From Blepharisma stoltei (taxonomy: Eukaryota; Ciliophora; Heterotrichea; Heterotrichida; Blepharismidae): DNA of 64,000 nt. Made by a program: the position numbers and the translations under genes. Under the pieces are notes generated by a model that made no database searches, was not told where the DNA came from, and worked only from the letters and a program-made list of their open reading frames with translations. Location: NCBI GenBank assembly GCA_914767885.1, contig CAJZBQ010000035.1, positions 930,001 through 994,000 on the forward strand, in the 5' to 3' direction. Positions 42,491 through 53,603 of the stretch are shown here, piece after piece (position 1 is the stretch's first letter; each line of letters begins with the position of its first letter).

Positions 42491-42916
42491 TCCAATATAG
42501 CTCCGTTCATATAGACATAGACTCGAAAGCCGTGGGTTTTGTCGTTTTTTCATTCACCTTTATAGATTTCTCCAACCCCATTGATCAGTCTACCTTTTAA
42601 ATTTACTTTGTCGTTTAACCAAAATCCATTATATCGAAGCCCATCATGGACACCAAAGCCGTGTCTTTGATAATTATTGTTTAATTCTCGAATATATATG
42701 CTAAATTAACTAAATTTTAATTATTTAATTAATGGGGAGTATGCCCAGTTTTCCATTCGACAGGCACATACTTGGTTCTATGCTCGCTATCTTTAAAAGG
42801 CTCTTTTACTGTAAATGGTCCTGGTCTTGAAAATGCAAGATGAGTAGTCAGTGATTTCTTTTATGCTAGATCTTACAATATTTTCACTTGCAAGAAAATA
42901 ATTAGTTTTAACTTTT

Positions 42917-43274
42917 ACTGACTCCCTCCCCTCTGTGAGCAAACAAATCATTAGAAAAATCCCTATTATTTTTTGCCCAAAAACACACCCTCCGTGAGCC
43001 AACAAAAATTTTTTTAATTAAAAAATTTTCTATATAGAAAAAAATTTTGATATATAAGCTAATTCTATTTAAATTTTAAACACATTGCTTTTAAAACATA
43101 AATTTTATAAATTAAATTAATATTTACTTTCCAATTTTTGCGAATTAGGATTTTTTTAAATTTCGAGAAAAAAAAATTCTATAAAATTTATATTTAATTT
43201 TTTTTAAAAAAAAAATAACTCCCTCTGTGCGAACAAGATTTTTTTGTTTGCTCACGGAGGGGGGGGAGTGAGTA
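42917..43274. mobile_element. MITE, CTCC/GTGAGCGAAC family
   Basis: Both ends are preserved (CCTCTGTGAGCAAACAAA; TTGCTCACGGAGGGGGG) with the family interior. It interrupts sequence homologous to 34430-34720. Confidence 0.85.
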
Positions 43275-44697
43275 TTTGAATCTGAAGGGGCAGAAACACT
43301 TCAACTGACTTTGTTAGGTTAATACTTTTGATTTTTTGGGTGATCTATATAGCGCCTAAGTACACTTTGCAGCTTTACGATGCCTCATAAAGAGATTTTT
43401 AGCTCTTTTAAAGGGACTGTTTCTTGTTATGCTAGGTTGCTTTATACTCTGATAGGTTAAAAGCTTTCTTATTCATAACAGGCTACGCCCTAAATTCGTA
43501 GACTTATAAAAATCAGCATTTCATCTATTACCCTCTCTATTTTGCCTTACTGGTGATTAAATAGTCTGCAAAGCGTCATACTGAAGACTTAATTTTTCCC
43601 CTTGAATATTTTTCGTGCTTAATTCCTCAAACAATTCTTCCTTGTTTTTTGTTAAACTCTTGGAATTTGCTTTTAGAAGCAATAGAATCATAAGCTATTT
43701 ATATGCTTGATGTCTTTTTTATTTAGCTCGATTCCTAGCTCGTTTTCTAAAATAAAATCATGGGACATTTTATTTTCAATAGAAATAATTTCTAGCAGGG
43801 GTCTTTAGTTGGACTTGCCGGGTCTTTAAATTTTGATTTAATTGGTTGGTTTAGGGTTTTGGACCTGTATCTTTGCCCAAATAGCGGGACTGGTTAGATT
43901 TGAGCAGGTAAGACTTGGATTTGGATGATAATTTTCCAATGATGGAGTTATACCTTCTTATTAAATTGTCCTTGTGAGCTTCGTAAGACTTAGCCAAGGA
44001 TAGTTGAGAAATTCATAATTAAGACATAAGGATTTTAAGGGGAAAATGCTGAATCCCCTTGGTGAGCAACCAAAGTATTTTCCCTCTCTCATAGAAAGAG
44101 TTATTATAATGTTTTTGAAAAAATATCTCAATTGGCAAAATTTGTTAATAGAATCTAATTTAATTACAATTTATGCTATAAAATGAGGAGATTTCATTAT
44201 AATATTTATTAAAATTATTTTTTTCCAAAAAATTTTTTGTTCACAGAGGGCTAATTTTCCAAAAAATAGGGGATTTTCCCTATGGCTCTTCTTGCTCATG
44301 AAGGGGGAGTGAGGGAATGCACAATTTCGCTTTTCATGTATAATCAGTTTTGCATTCATTATTCTTTTGCGCTTAATTTGGTCCGAATTAAACGGATGAT
44401 AAATCGTAAATATTATTATTATTATTCTTTTGCGCTTATAAATGGCATTTTGAAAGAATTTAAATAATTGGCAAAGAAATGAAACTGAAAATTGGAATTG
44501 AATCGTCAATTTTTGCCTGTGTAATTATTTAGCAAGGCAATAGATTCTTTAAGTAGCCATTACAATTTATAGCAATTTGTATTCATCACGCTTTATTTAT
44601 TGATATTTGCATTTATTTTTTGATAATTATTTACAAATATTAATAACTTAATTTTATGAATTTCTAAAATACGCATCATTTTGGGAAATATGATTAA
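43275..44697. other. Spacer with gene fragment and decayed MITE
   Basis: A minus-strand piece near 43680-43800 reads EIISIENKMSHDFILENELG and IELNKKDIKHINSL; its family is unknown. At ~44053-44320 a strongly diverged MITE shows CCCCTTGGTGAGCAACC and CTTGCTCATGAAGGGGG. The remainder is AT-rich. Confidence 0.45.
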
Positions 44698-47600
44698 TTG
44701 GCAGATTTACAATTATTTACCTTTGCAGAACCAAACCCTGACAGAGTAGAATACCAGTACATCGATCTAGACTCTCCAGTCATCGAAATAAAATTCTGCG
44801 GCGCTCAAGACGAAGTCACGCTTCTTCTCACCACTGAAAATTCAATATATCGCTCTGAAAACAAAGACTTTTCATGGAAGCTGCTTTCCCCAATTCTAGA
44901 AAAAGAAAAAAAAGGCAGGATCAACAGTAGGCAAGGTAATCCAAATAATCTTAAATCCAGCCTACAAGCAAGTCGTGGTGATGCTAGGAAGCACAGGCCT
45001 TAACTGGCTTTCAGAAGATTGTGGCAAAACAATAAAAGCTTTAAACTATGGACAACCAATGGAAGAATATCACTTTCATCCTACAGAAAGAGACTGGGGA
45101 TTAGCAGCGTCCTGGAGCAAATGCTCAGATTTCGTAGGTAAATCCTGCAAAAAATACAGAGCTGTTTATCTGACAAAAAATTTAGGAGAAACTTGGACAA
45201 AAGTTGTGGATTATACTGTCCAATTTTCATGAGCATATAAAAATTTAGCACAAAATATCAGAAAAAATATCCCAAAAAAAAGAATTTATGTCACAAGAAG
45301 TTTGGAGGAATGAGACCAAAAGGTGGCAGGATGAAGCTATAATGTTGATATGATAAAAAGTGATGATTTTGGCTCGATATTTTTTGTCAGAAAATTAAAT
45401 AATTACCCCTCAAAAATCTCTATATAAATGGTGTTAAAAAAATTTTCTAAAATGACCTAGATTTTTTCAAAACCTCTTCAATTTTAGTCCCACATTGAAT
45501 AAATTTTTACTAGCTGAAAAATACATTTTAGTAACTCAATTTATTGAAGAAGGATCACAAGATGTTTCTAACGAAGAAAATATAGAGAAGTTCTATAAAG
45601 CAGAATTGCCTATTAGAAGAATTCCTGAGAATAGCTATAAGATTTCATAGAAATTTTTTCTAAAAATTAATTAAAATTCATATAGGCTATTCATAAGGAA
45701 GAACATATACTTTATTAGACACAAGTGAAGGGTCAATTTTTCTCAATATAAACGATTCTGGCCCAGACTCAAGATATGGAAGCATCTACAAATCTGACGT
45801 CACAGGCAGAAAATTTGTATTCTCTCTCCTTCGCAACGTCAGAGATGCAAAAGGATACTGCGATTTTAACAGATTTTATGAGCTGAAGGAATTTATATAG
45901 CCAATATCTATGACCAGGAAAAAACTAACGAAGAATTTGATGCTTCTACCACAAAAAGGCAAACAATTATCGCAGATTTAGACCAAAGCTACAAGAAAAC
46001 TGTTATTTCATTCAAAAAAGGAGGATTTTGGAATCCTTAACCCTCCAGAAATGGATTCTAGTGGTAAGCATGCCCTCTGCAAAGACAAAGACTGTTCCCT
46101 TCATTTACATTCCATTACTTCTCAAAAATTCGGTCCTGTTTATTCCTCAGTAAATGCTGTCGGAATTATAGGTAATTACCTAAAATTGCCTGTCAATGGC
46201 GTAAGGATGGAGAGCACTAATCTCCAGTTGGTTTGCCTGACTGCAGAGTTGGCAAATGAGCCTCTTGTGGTTCAATTACCAACTCTCCAGCCAGGCAAAC
46301 CAACCTAAGTTGGCCAGACCAACTCGAGGTTAGAGCCTCCATCGTTACGCCCTTGACGGGCATTTTAGGTAATAGCCTATATCATAGGTGTGGGAAATGT
46401 TGGAAAATATTTATCCAATAAGCCTGACGAACTCAATACCTATTTATCAAGAGATGGCGGACTAACCTGGACTGAAATTAAAAAAGGGTCATATATTTAT
46501 GAAACCGGTGGCCAGGATTCTATTATAGTAATGCCTGATAGCCAACAAGCCACAGATAAGTTCTATTTATCTTGGGATGAGGGCCTTACTTGAGACTCAG
46601 TCAAATTTACTGACATTCCTATAGAAATTGACGATATTATCATTGAGTCCAAAGCGACATCTCAGAATTTCATTATATTTGGCAAAATATGAGAAAAAGG
46701 AGCCAGTATAGCCATTGATTTTTCTTCACTTCATCAGCGACAATGCAAAGGTGCTGATAAGCCAGGAGAAAGCAATAGTGACTGTCTTCATATCATTTAA
46801 AGAGGATTTTTTTGTTAATGTGACATTTTCGGGAAATTTGGGCTTTTTTTGATAGTGAGACATTTTTTCTGAAAATGCCTTCAAATTTCTAATAAATATC
46901 TCATTGGAAAAAATCTAACCAAATATCCCAGGGGAAAAAAGTCCAGAGGCGCCATAGTGACTATGAGCTGTGGAGGGAGGTCTTGGGATAAATGCTTGTT
47001 AGGCAGAAAAGTAGAATATGTCAGGAGAAAAAGAGAAAGCAAATGCTTTAATCGAGAAAAGTTCAAAAGAGGCACGTTTCTACATAATTGTGCATGCGTT
47101 ATATAGAGGCTGCCTTTGAGTAGCGCTCTAAGCGCCCGAGACTTCCCGACGAAGTCTGGGCGGTGGTTTGGCCAGCTGATGTTGGTCAAACCAACATCCA
47201 AAATGACAAATTCTTCTCATACAGAAGGTTTGTCAAATTGGATGCTGGTTTGACCAACATCAGCTGGTCAAACCACCGCCCAGACTTCGTCGGGAAGTCT
47301 CGGGCGCTTAGAGCGCTACTCAAAGGCAGCCTCTATACCTAATTTTGAGTGCGATTTTTGATTTTCCAGAGAAAATGGAGGGCTGTGTAATAAAATTGAA
47401 GGGTCTATTGGTGAAGAAAAATGCCAGAACGGGGAAGAGTATTATGAAATTCCAAGTGGGCTCAGAAAAATATCCGGAGATACCTGTGAGCACGGGCTCA
47501 GTTTTTATTTAGACCCACTTAAATATAAATGTGACCCCGAGTGAAATCATCAATCTCCTTTTCAATATAGCAATTATAATTGCCTTGATTTAACTTGCAT

Positions 47601-47769
47601 TTTCAAATTTTATCTGCAGAAAATGGACTGAATTTTAAAGGTCTAAATTTTTTAGCAAGGCTAGGTAGTTCGAAGGCCTCAGTGTTGCTCCTGAAGGTAT
47701 GAAAAAAGAGCTTCCTGCTATAGGAAATGACACTTTTGACGAAGAATCCAAATTTAATCCTAATTCTTA
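44698..47769 (+). CDS. Sortilin-like Vps10-domain receptor, with several IESs
   Basis: The first exon is missing: the frame is closed just upstream of 44698. The Vps10 propeller shows Asp-box repeats WLSEDCGKTIKAL, YLTKNLGETWTKV, YLSRDGGLTWTEI and YLSWDEGLTWDSV, plus GPDSRYGSIYKSDVTGRKF. The 10CC module follows: CLLGRKVEYVRRKRESKC, CACVIPNFECDFWFS, YYEIPSGLRKISGDTCEHG. A plausible tail LSVAPEGMKKELPAIGND ends at 47769, but no membrane helix was found between them. UGA is Trp at many sites (FSWAYKN, EEWDQ, CDPEWNHQ). Four IESs are resolved. Three single-base corrections (near 44915, 45890, 46035) are needed. The family sorts cargo between Golgi and endosomes. Confidence 0.85.
45636..45705. mobile_element. 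70-bp IES in sortilin
   Basis: TATA repeats flank it (45636, 45706). Removal joins PENS to YTLLDTSEGSIFL. Confidence 0.8.
46171..46386. mobile_element. 216-bp palindromic IES in sortilin
   Basis: TA at 46169 and 46385. The arms beginning GGTAATTACCTAAAATTGCC are inverted at the right end, with a GC-rich imperfect palindrome between (GGTTTGCCTG, CAGGCAAACC). It is a multiple of three. Removal joins NAVGII to GVGNVGKYLSNKPDEL. Confidence 0.9.
46793..46963. mobile_element. 171-bp IES in sortilin
   Basis: TA at 46791 and 46962. Excision yields SDCLHMSCGGRSWDKC, restoring the 10CC cysteine order. No repeat structure is obvious. Confidence 0.8.
47104..47337. mobile_element. 234-bp palindromic IES in sortilin
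   Basis: A near-perfect long palindrome with GC-rich arms: TAGAGGCTGCCTTTGAG at the left, its complement at the right, and GACTTCCCGACGAAGTC dyads inside. TA-bounded. Multiple of three. Removal gives CACVIPNFECDF. Confidence 0.92.
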
Positions 47770-47784
47770 AAATTATTATAAAAA

Positions 47785-47976
47785 ATGAGCATCCGTAATG
47801 GGCTGGAGAATGCTTTAAAAGAAATACAAACTCATCCTGACAAAATCGACGAGTGTCTGAAAAAGACTATTTTTAAAGATTCTGATTCAATATTTATTGA
47901 ATACAAAAGAAGACCTTGAAAAACAAAAAATGCTCTCATAAATGAATTGCTGATATCGATGATCTGAATTCGTTAA
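47785..47976 (+). pseudogene. Gene-start fragment
   Basis: 63 codons starting MSIRNGLENALKEIQTHPDK with UGA Trp (KRRPWKTKN). It ends at TAA and the following sequence changes frame (KAKNKDPELRLKVWQ). Unknown family. Confidence 0.35.
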
Positions 47977-48340
47977 TTTGCTTTACTTTTTCAGCAAAAA
48001 AAGGCAAAAAATAAAGATCCTGAGCTAAGGCTTAAGGTTTGACAGAAAAAATCCTAGCTCTTAAATTCACAAGAAACTTGCTAATCAATCCGAACCATTG
48101 CACCTGAAACCGAGCTCCTAGCCAGCGGAGCAAAACCCTGGCGCCTGTAGTTAATAATGCAATTCCGAAGAACCGAAAAGTCTTCAAACCACGACTTCGT
48201 GGTCTAAAAACTGAATGTATGAGGCTCCCATAGATATTGAGGAATCTTTTCGAAATTAATTGGATGTGCTGGAAGTAAATATGAAAATACTCCTATTGAT
48301 ATTTTCAGCTTGGCCGGGTTTAATGAAGCCTTTCTGAAAA

Positions 48341-48531
48341 GAGATCAATTTTATAAACGACGTATTAGGCCGAGACTGTGTTGAGATACTCCGAAAAATG
48401 CAGATAAAAGCCGCTGAATCTAAAGAAGAACATCATCATCTTAACCCTATCCGTAATAAGGTTATTCTGCTCCATTACAAAATAAAGCAAGATATGAATA
48501 ATTCAAATAAATATTTAGAAGACGTATTTTA
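48341..48531 (+). pseudogene. TPR-protein C-terminal fragment
   Basis: EEINFINDVLGRDCVEILRK and on to NKYLEDVF matches the end of the TPR fragment at 28745. It sits just upstream of Kelch-like copy 3, as its remnant does beside copy 2. Confidence 0.55.
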
Positions 48532-48730
48532 ATTAATTAGAGAGCTTCAAAGCACAATATAAAAATATGATAAGCTATTCCAAGAAAATATGCCTGTGCT
48601 ATATCTTAAAAATTTAATCGGATAAGACTAAGAACATAAAATATAATTGAGCTGTTAGGATTATAATTTTATCTGGGGAAAGAAACTTTAACTAAGATAA
48701 GAAATAATAGTTTATTATGATTCTATAATT

Positions 48731-50137
48731 ATGTCCAGTGGAAGATGCTTCAAAGATGGTTGCACAAACCAGCTTTATGGGAAATGCGAATGCGAAGGAA
48801 TTACCTTATTTTGCAAAGAGCACAGCTTTGAGCACTTAGAAAAACCAACTTCTAAAGGCCATCGATACCTAAAGCTATACTTTAAGCCAGCAGAAGAAAT
48901 TAAGCAGCCAATTATTGAAAAACTAATAGCACTCAAAGAAGATATCAAAAACTACAAAATTGAACTACTTATTAACGCAAATACAATCATTAAGAATTTT
49001 AATACTACGCTTGGAATATATATTGATCAGATTAATAAAGCAGAAGCAAGAATCAATAAAGTGCTTACAATTTTATATAGTGGAGATGAGGTTCTTGATA
49101 TTGCTAAAGATGATGATATGGAAAGCGTGCTTAAATTAAATGCTTCAGATGCCCGGTGTAAGATGAATGGATGAGATATAAAAGAGTGTTACCTAGACTA
49201 TAAAGATATTAATGCAGCAATTAGCAAAACTTATGAAAAACCTTTTAATCCTTTTATGTATGATATAGAAAATATGATCATATCAAGCGAACTCTCATTT
49301 TTTAGGCATAAAACTTCAAATTTTGCAACTATAAATTTAGATACCTTCCAGATTTCTTCTACTGCAACTCTTCCAACTCAAGAACCAATTCATGGACACA
49401 CTACAAGCTGTATACTTCCTGATTATACTTATTTCTATTGTTGCAATAACACTAGTTCAGGCTTAGTGTTTACTATTGACAAAAATAAAAATGTTAAATA
49501 TCTCCAAAATTCAAAAGTAAATCATTATGCTCATCCTATCTTTTATAATAACTTCATCTATTTAATTGGAGGAAATAATAAATTGGCTGAAAGGTATGAT
49601 TTTAAACGAAACGTGTGGGAAAGCATGGCTCCACTACCTCAAGGTTTGGATTTTACAATTGGTTGCAATGCTTTATATAGAGATTTGATTCTTATAACGA
49701 GCTATGATATTCAAAAAATTATGTAAAAAATTATAATGAATTGAAACTTTAGTATTAGTTCACCGTCTTACTATTCACTATATAAATAGAAAAAATAATC
49801 AGTATAAAACCTTTATTCAATATAAAAGGGTATAATTTATAGCATAACTCAAAACAACTACCAAGAAGTCCCCAATTTGGTGTTAAATGCGAGTTATAAA
49901 TTTATGCTGAGAGGGAATAAAAGAGTTTATTTATTTGAGAAAGGGGGAAGGACTTTTGAAAGTGCTGAAAACAATGTTTTTAGTTGGACTCAAATAGGGA
50001 CTAATAGCATTTATAGAGATTATAATCAATCAAGTGCTGTTCGCTATAAGGGTTGCCTTTACTTCATTGTTTATCCAAATCGGCTGTGGAAATTCGATCT
50101 TAGTTCTAAGCAAGCATTTCAAGTAGCAACAGTCTAA
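48731..50137 (+). CDS. B-box/Kelch-like protein, copy 3, site B empty
   Basis: One 114-bp IES removed (49726-49839) gives 431 codons, 430 aa. The start MSSGRCFKDGCTNQLYGKCE, FCKEHSFEH, the helical middle and the Kelch-like half (LIGGNNKLAERYD, LWKFDLSSKQAFQVATV) are uninterrupted otherwise. UGA is Trp at MNGWDIKECY. At 50041-50056 the gene reads CGCTATAAGGGTTGCC, the precise empty form of the site-B IES of copies 1 and 2. It is the best-preserved member and the reference for the others. Confidence 0.85.
49726..49839. mobile_element. 114-bp IES (site A) in Kelch-like copy 3
   Basis: TA at 49724 and 49838. Excision gives QKIMYSITQNNYQEVP in frame (114 = 3 x 38). Confidence 0.85.
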
Positions 50138-51307
50138 AATAAAAATTTAGAACTTTAATAACTCTCTATACTCTTAAACAAAATGGTAGCGCAGTTAATC
50201 TATTCTCACTATAGGTTTAGAATTTAGCTTACTTACTCCTAAAAAGCATAATATAAATAAAATTTTGGTATCATTTATAAATTTGCTTAGGCATGTCCTG
50301 AATTAGAAGACTAATGTTGCGCAGGGAAAGTGTCCATGAAGTCTATCAGCTCTTATATCAGCTAGGTTTTAACACCAGAAAATTTATGTCAAGTTTAGGG
50401 TATGACAAAGTTACCACTTTTCTCATTACATAACGCCAAGCCTGAAGATGGCAGCAGGTAGCTGGTGGAGAAGAGCGGAGAAAATTACCTTCGGGGAATC
50501 ACAGGAGCTTTTCAAATAATCTTAATTAATTTTAATAGACCCTCTTCGCTACTACACTTAAAAACATAAACAAATAATCTTGCCTAACCTCGAAGTAGTC
50601 CAAATATTCAAGCTATCCCACTCGATTATGATAACGAATTCAGACAATTCTGCAGCATGGTCATCTTCAAAAGGGTGTGAGATAGTAAGAAAATACATAA
50701 TTAATAAATAGCAAGTACAAGCCTTTTTCTGATACATCTATAAATAATGTGAGGGAAAAGCACAATCATCAAAAATAGTTGATTGATTATCTCTATTTAT
50801 TTAAATAAATATCCAATTTAAAATTATTGACTAAAACAAATTGTTGTTGTTGTTAGCTAAACGAATAATCATTTCTCCCTTTATGCAATTCTAATATTTT
50901 TATTTAATTTACTCTAAAATAAAAATAGCTAATTCTTCATTTCAGCTTCTCTTTTAATTTATAAAAATTATGATTTGAGTTAAAAAAACTCAAAAATCCA
51001 CTTTTTATATGAAAATATTTATATAATAAGAAGCCCTGATGGAAGTGCGTTTTTGTAGTCGTTGAGGTCTTTATTAAATTATTTAGTATTGTTGACATAA
51101 AGCCATTAATATTTCAGCAGTGTATAATTTTATTTAGATTGATAACTCAAAGAAAATGACGCTTGCCTGCTTCACAATATATAAAAATAAGAAAATGAGC
51201 ATTATTCGAGAAGTTTATAAATTTTGACTAAAAAATAAGGAATTAAGGCATCAAAATTAAATTTATATCCTCAATAAAAAGCCAATTTACCATATAATTT
51301 ATAAAAA
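50138..51307. other. Spacer: shared Kelch 3' flank, then AT-rich DNA
   Basis: 50138-50560 repeats the 3' flank found after copies 1 and 2. Beyond that no gene or element is supported. Confidence 0.6.
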
Positions 51308-52180
51308 TCACCCAAAAACCAATAAATAATTAAGAATTATTATCAATAAAACCCCCCTGTTGCAGACTTCTAAAATATTCCTCCCAAAGCTTACAGCACC
51401 GTTATTCTCATCAGGCAATCTCCCATACTCATAAACATTAATCATATAGTGCACAAAATCCCTCAGCCTATCCACTTTAATCGCCACCGCAATTTCGTCG
51501 TCAAGACTCACCATCAGGTCAGCGATGCCACTTTGGAAATCCCAATTAGCTATACTTGTGACCATCATAATCCTCCTTATGTCATTTTTCGAAAATTTTG
51601 TATTAATCCATTTCGGATTTGCAAGCAGGGTAGAAGGGGAATTTAAAGGCTTGCTCGTGTAAATTATTTTGAAGTCTCCTCCTTCTAAGGCTTCTATAAT
51701 AGATAAAGCAGGCCTATGATGAGGCTTTATGAAATCATACTTTGCCTGGGCAAAAGATACGAAATAATTTGTATTTAAAAATCTAATGTAGAGGCTTGAG
51801 CCAAAGGTGCGACTAGATCCTTTGTCAGAGCCGAATTGTCTTTTACAAGGGAGGTGCTCCTCAGTGCAGTCTATTACTTGCGTGTCCTCATACTTATATA
51901 AAAAATATAAATGCACGTTTTCAATTATGAATGGGCTTCAGTTCTTTTCGACGCACCAGGTCTTTCCAATGTGTTCTTGTAGTTCTAGCTTTCTATGGGC
52001 TGCTGTTGAAAACCTATAAAGGTTTATCTGCCGGCTGAAATTTGGCTGGCCTTCCATTAAGGTGGTAAATAAAAAAAACTTCGTCTGACAAAGCTCGAAA
52101 AAGGCGAGGATCCTCAGGGACAGAGAGCAGAAAATGATAGATCTTGAATATGGTTTGAGATTAAATATCGCAGAGAATTA
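51308..52180 (-). CDS. Possible GH130-like beta-propeller glycosidase
   Basis: The minus frame reads IYHFLLSVPEDPRLF then, after a one-base correction near 52050, NLYRFSTAAHRKLELQEHIG, EKNWSPFIIENVHLYFLYKY, SRTFGSSLYIRFLNTNYFVS and KPHHRPALSII. The EDPRLF motif, a WSPF segment and the later F..S..Y pattern resemble GH130/GH43-type five-bladed propellers. The C-terminus is hydrophobic (LLIIILNYLLVFG). UGA is Trp in KNWSPF. The upstream start is not resolved. The family call is tentative. Confidence 0.4.
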
Positions 52181-53603
52181 TTATAATTTTGATACCGCTC
52201 AACAATCCCATTAGTGTTAAATGAGTTTGACCCCGCTGTGGGACTGTATCATGACGATCTTGATGATCAACTTATTATTCTTGAAAAATTAAAGCATCTG
52301 AAAATTCACATGAAGAATTAATCAATAATTTATTTGAAGAATCAAAATTTGAACAAAAATGATTGCTTTTAAGAGGTATGAGATGAATAAATTAAAAAGT
52401 GATACCATCAATAGCCAAGTGAAAAATATTAAAGAAGTGCAAGATGTGTTGTATAAGAAAATCAAAGATCACTGTGATTCAATAGCAGGATAAAATAAAA
52501 GCTTAATAAAACGAAAGAAAAATAAAAATCATTCAATACTTAAGCATAAATTCTCTTATAAATGCAGCAGAAAATATCTTCAAGGGTTATCATTCTTTAA
52601 AACAATAACAATCCCAAACCAAAACAAATTTAAATAGCCGCCTTAAGATCTTTAAATTATGCTATAATTTAATATTAAGAATCACGTAAGTGGCTAGATT
52701 ACGCATTTTTATTTAAAACATTTATAAAAAGTGAGCAAATTTTGCTAAATTTTTTAATTTTAACTAAATTTATTAATAGCTTGTTCTTATGTATTATATA
52801 ATAAACGAGAATTTGAATAAATGCGCTTTGGCAGGTAACCAGCATATATAAATAAGATGAATTAGGATTCAGATAACCAAAATTGTCCAGTTAATAAACC
52901 TATAAAATAATCAAGCTGATAAGAAATAAAATATATATTGGAAATTTTGCTTTCATAAAATAAACTTTAAGTTACCATTAAGTATTGGTATTAATTTTAG
53001 AAATTTTATATAACAATATGCAATTCTTGAGGCTAGAAAATCGTCTTGCATTTTGAATTAGGTTTGCGTAAGCTGGAATTTTAAGCATATAACGTTGAAG
53101 GGCTCTGACCCAGCTATAGCTGTCTGCAAAAATATTATTTTCAACTCACCAACTCAACTTATTTTTACTGAAAAGCTTCAGCAGCACAATGACAGCTTGG
53201 ATTTTCGTCCTTTTTCATTCGATTTTTATCAATTTTGGCCTAATATGAGTACTCCTTATCGCATTAATATCTCAGAGGTGACTATATTATTTCTTTATCA
53301 GGGTCAACTATTGCAACTTCAAGTAAATTTTTGTAGCATAAATTAAAAAATTAATAAATTTTTCATACAAAAATTAAGGAAGATTAGTTAAGACTTAATA
53401 GCTTATATATATAAAATGGTAATTTTAAAATTTTATTTTTTTAATGTAATAGCTATAAGGTCTATTTCAAGGGCAAAGTACTCTAAACTTTGGTAAACTT
53501 TGCTTACAGCCCTTCTTTATAGAGTCAGCTATTGCTACCAATTAACTTAAATAGAAGATTTATATGATGCTAATTATTAACACATAATTAAGAATAAAGT
53601 TGT
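52181..53603. other. Spacer with plus-strand gene remnants
   Basis: 52217-52495 has broken coding-like text (NEFDPAVGLYHDDLDDQLII, MNKLKSDTINSQVKNIKEVQ). 53062-53346 is open for ~90 codons (FTEKLQQHNDSLDFRPFSFD) without a start. Both may be remnants or exons of an unrecognised gene. The rest is AT-rich. Confidence 0.4.

Larger units (their letters stand above)
40495..43010 (-). pseudogene. MORN-repeat gene remnants, minus-strand set
   Basis: This is the inverted counterpart of 34430-36492. From high to low coordinates it shows KHGFGVHDGLRYNGFWLND and GRLINGVGEIYKGEW (~42500-42700), PDGRKYEGGWYNGKQHG (~41500), MGNYTCLTYRDENEKFITES (41188) with an IQ-like helix, then VELENGSIYIGECYKKRQRH and DGSQYEGYWIKDKANIKGR (~40600-40750). 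Frames are broken, and a MITE and a SINE-like element (41881-42490) lie inside. Confidence 0.75.

Noticed and set aside
51807..52019. Plus ORF antisense to the GH130-like gene
   Set aside because: Overlaps conserved minus-strand coding text and has no features of its own.
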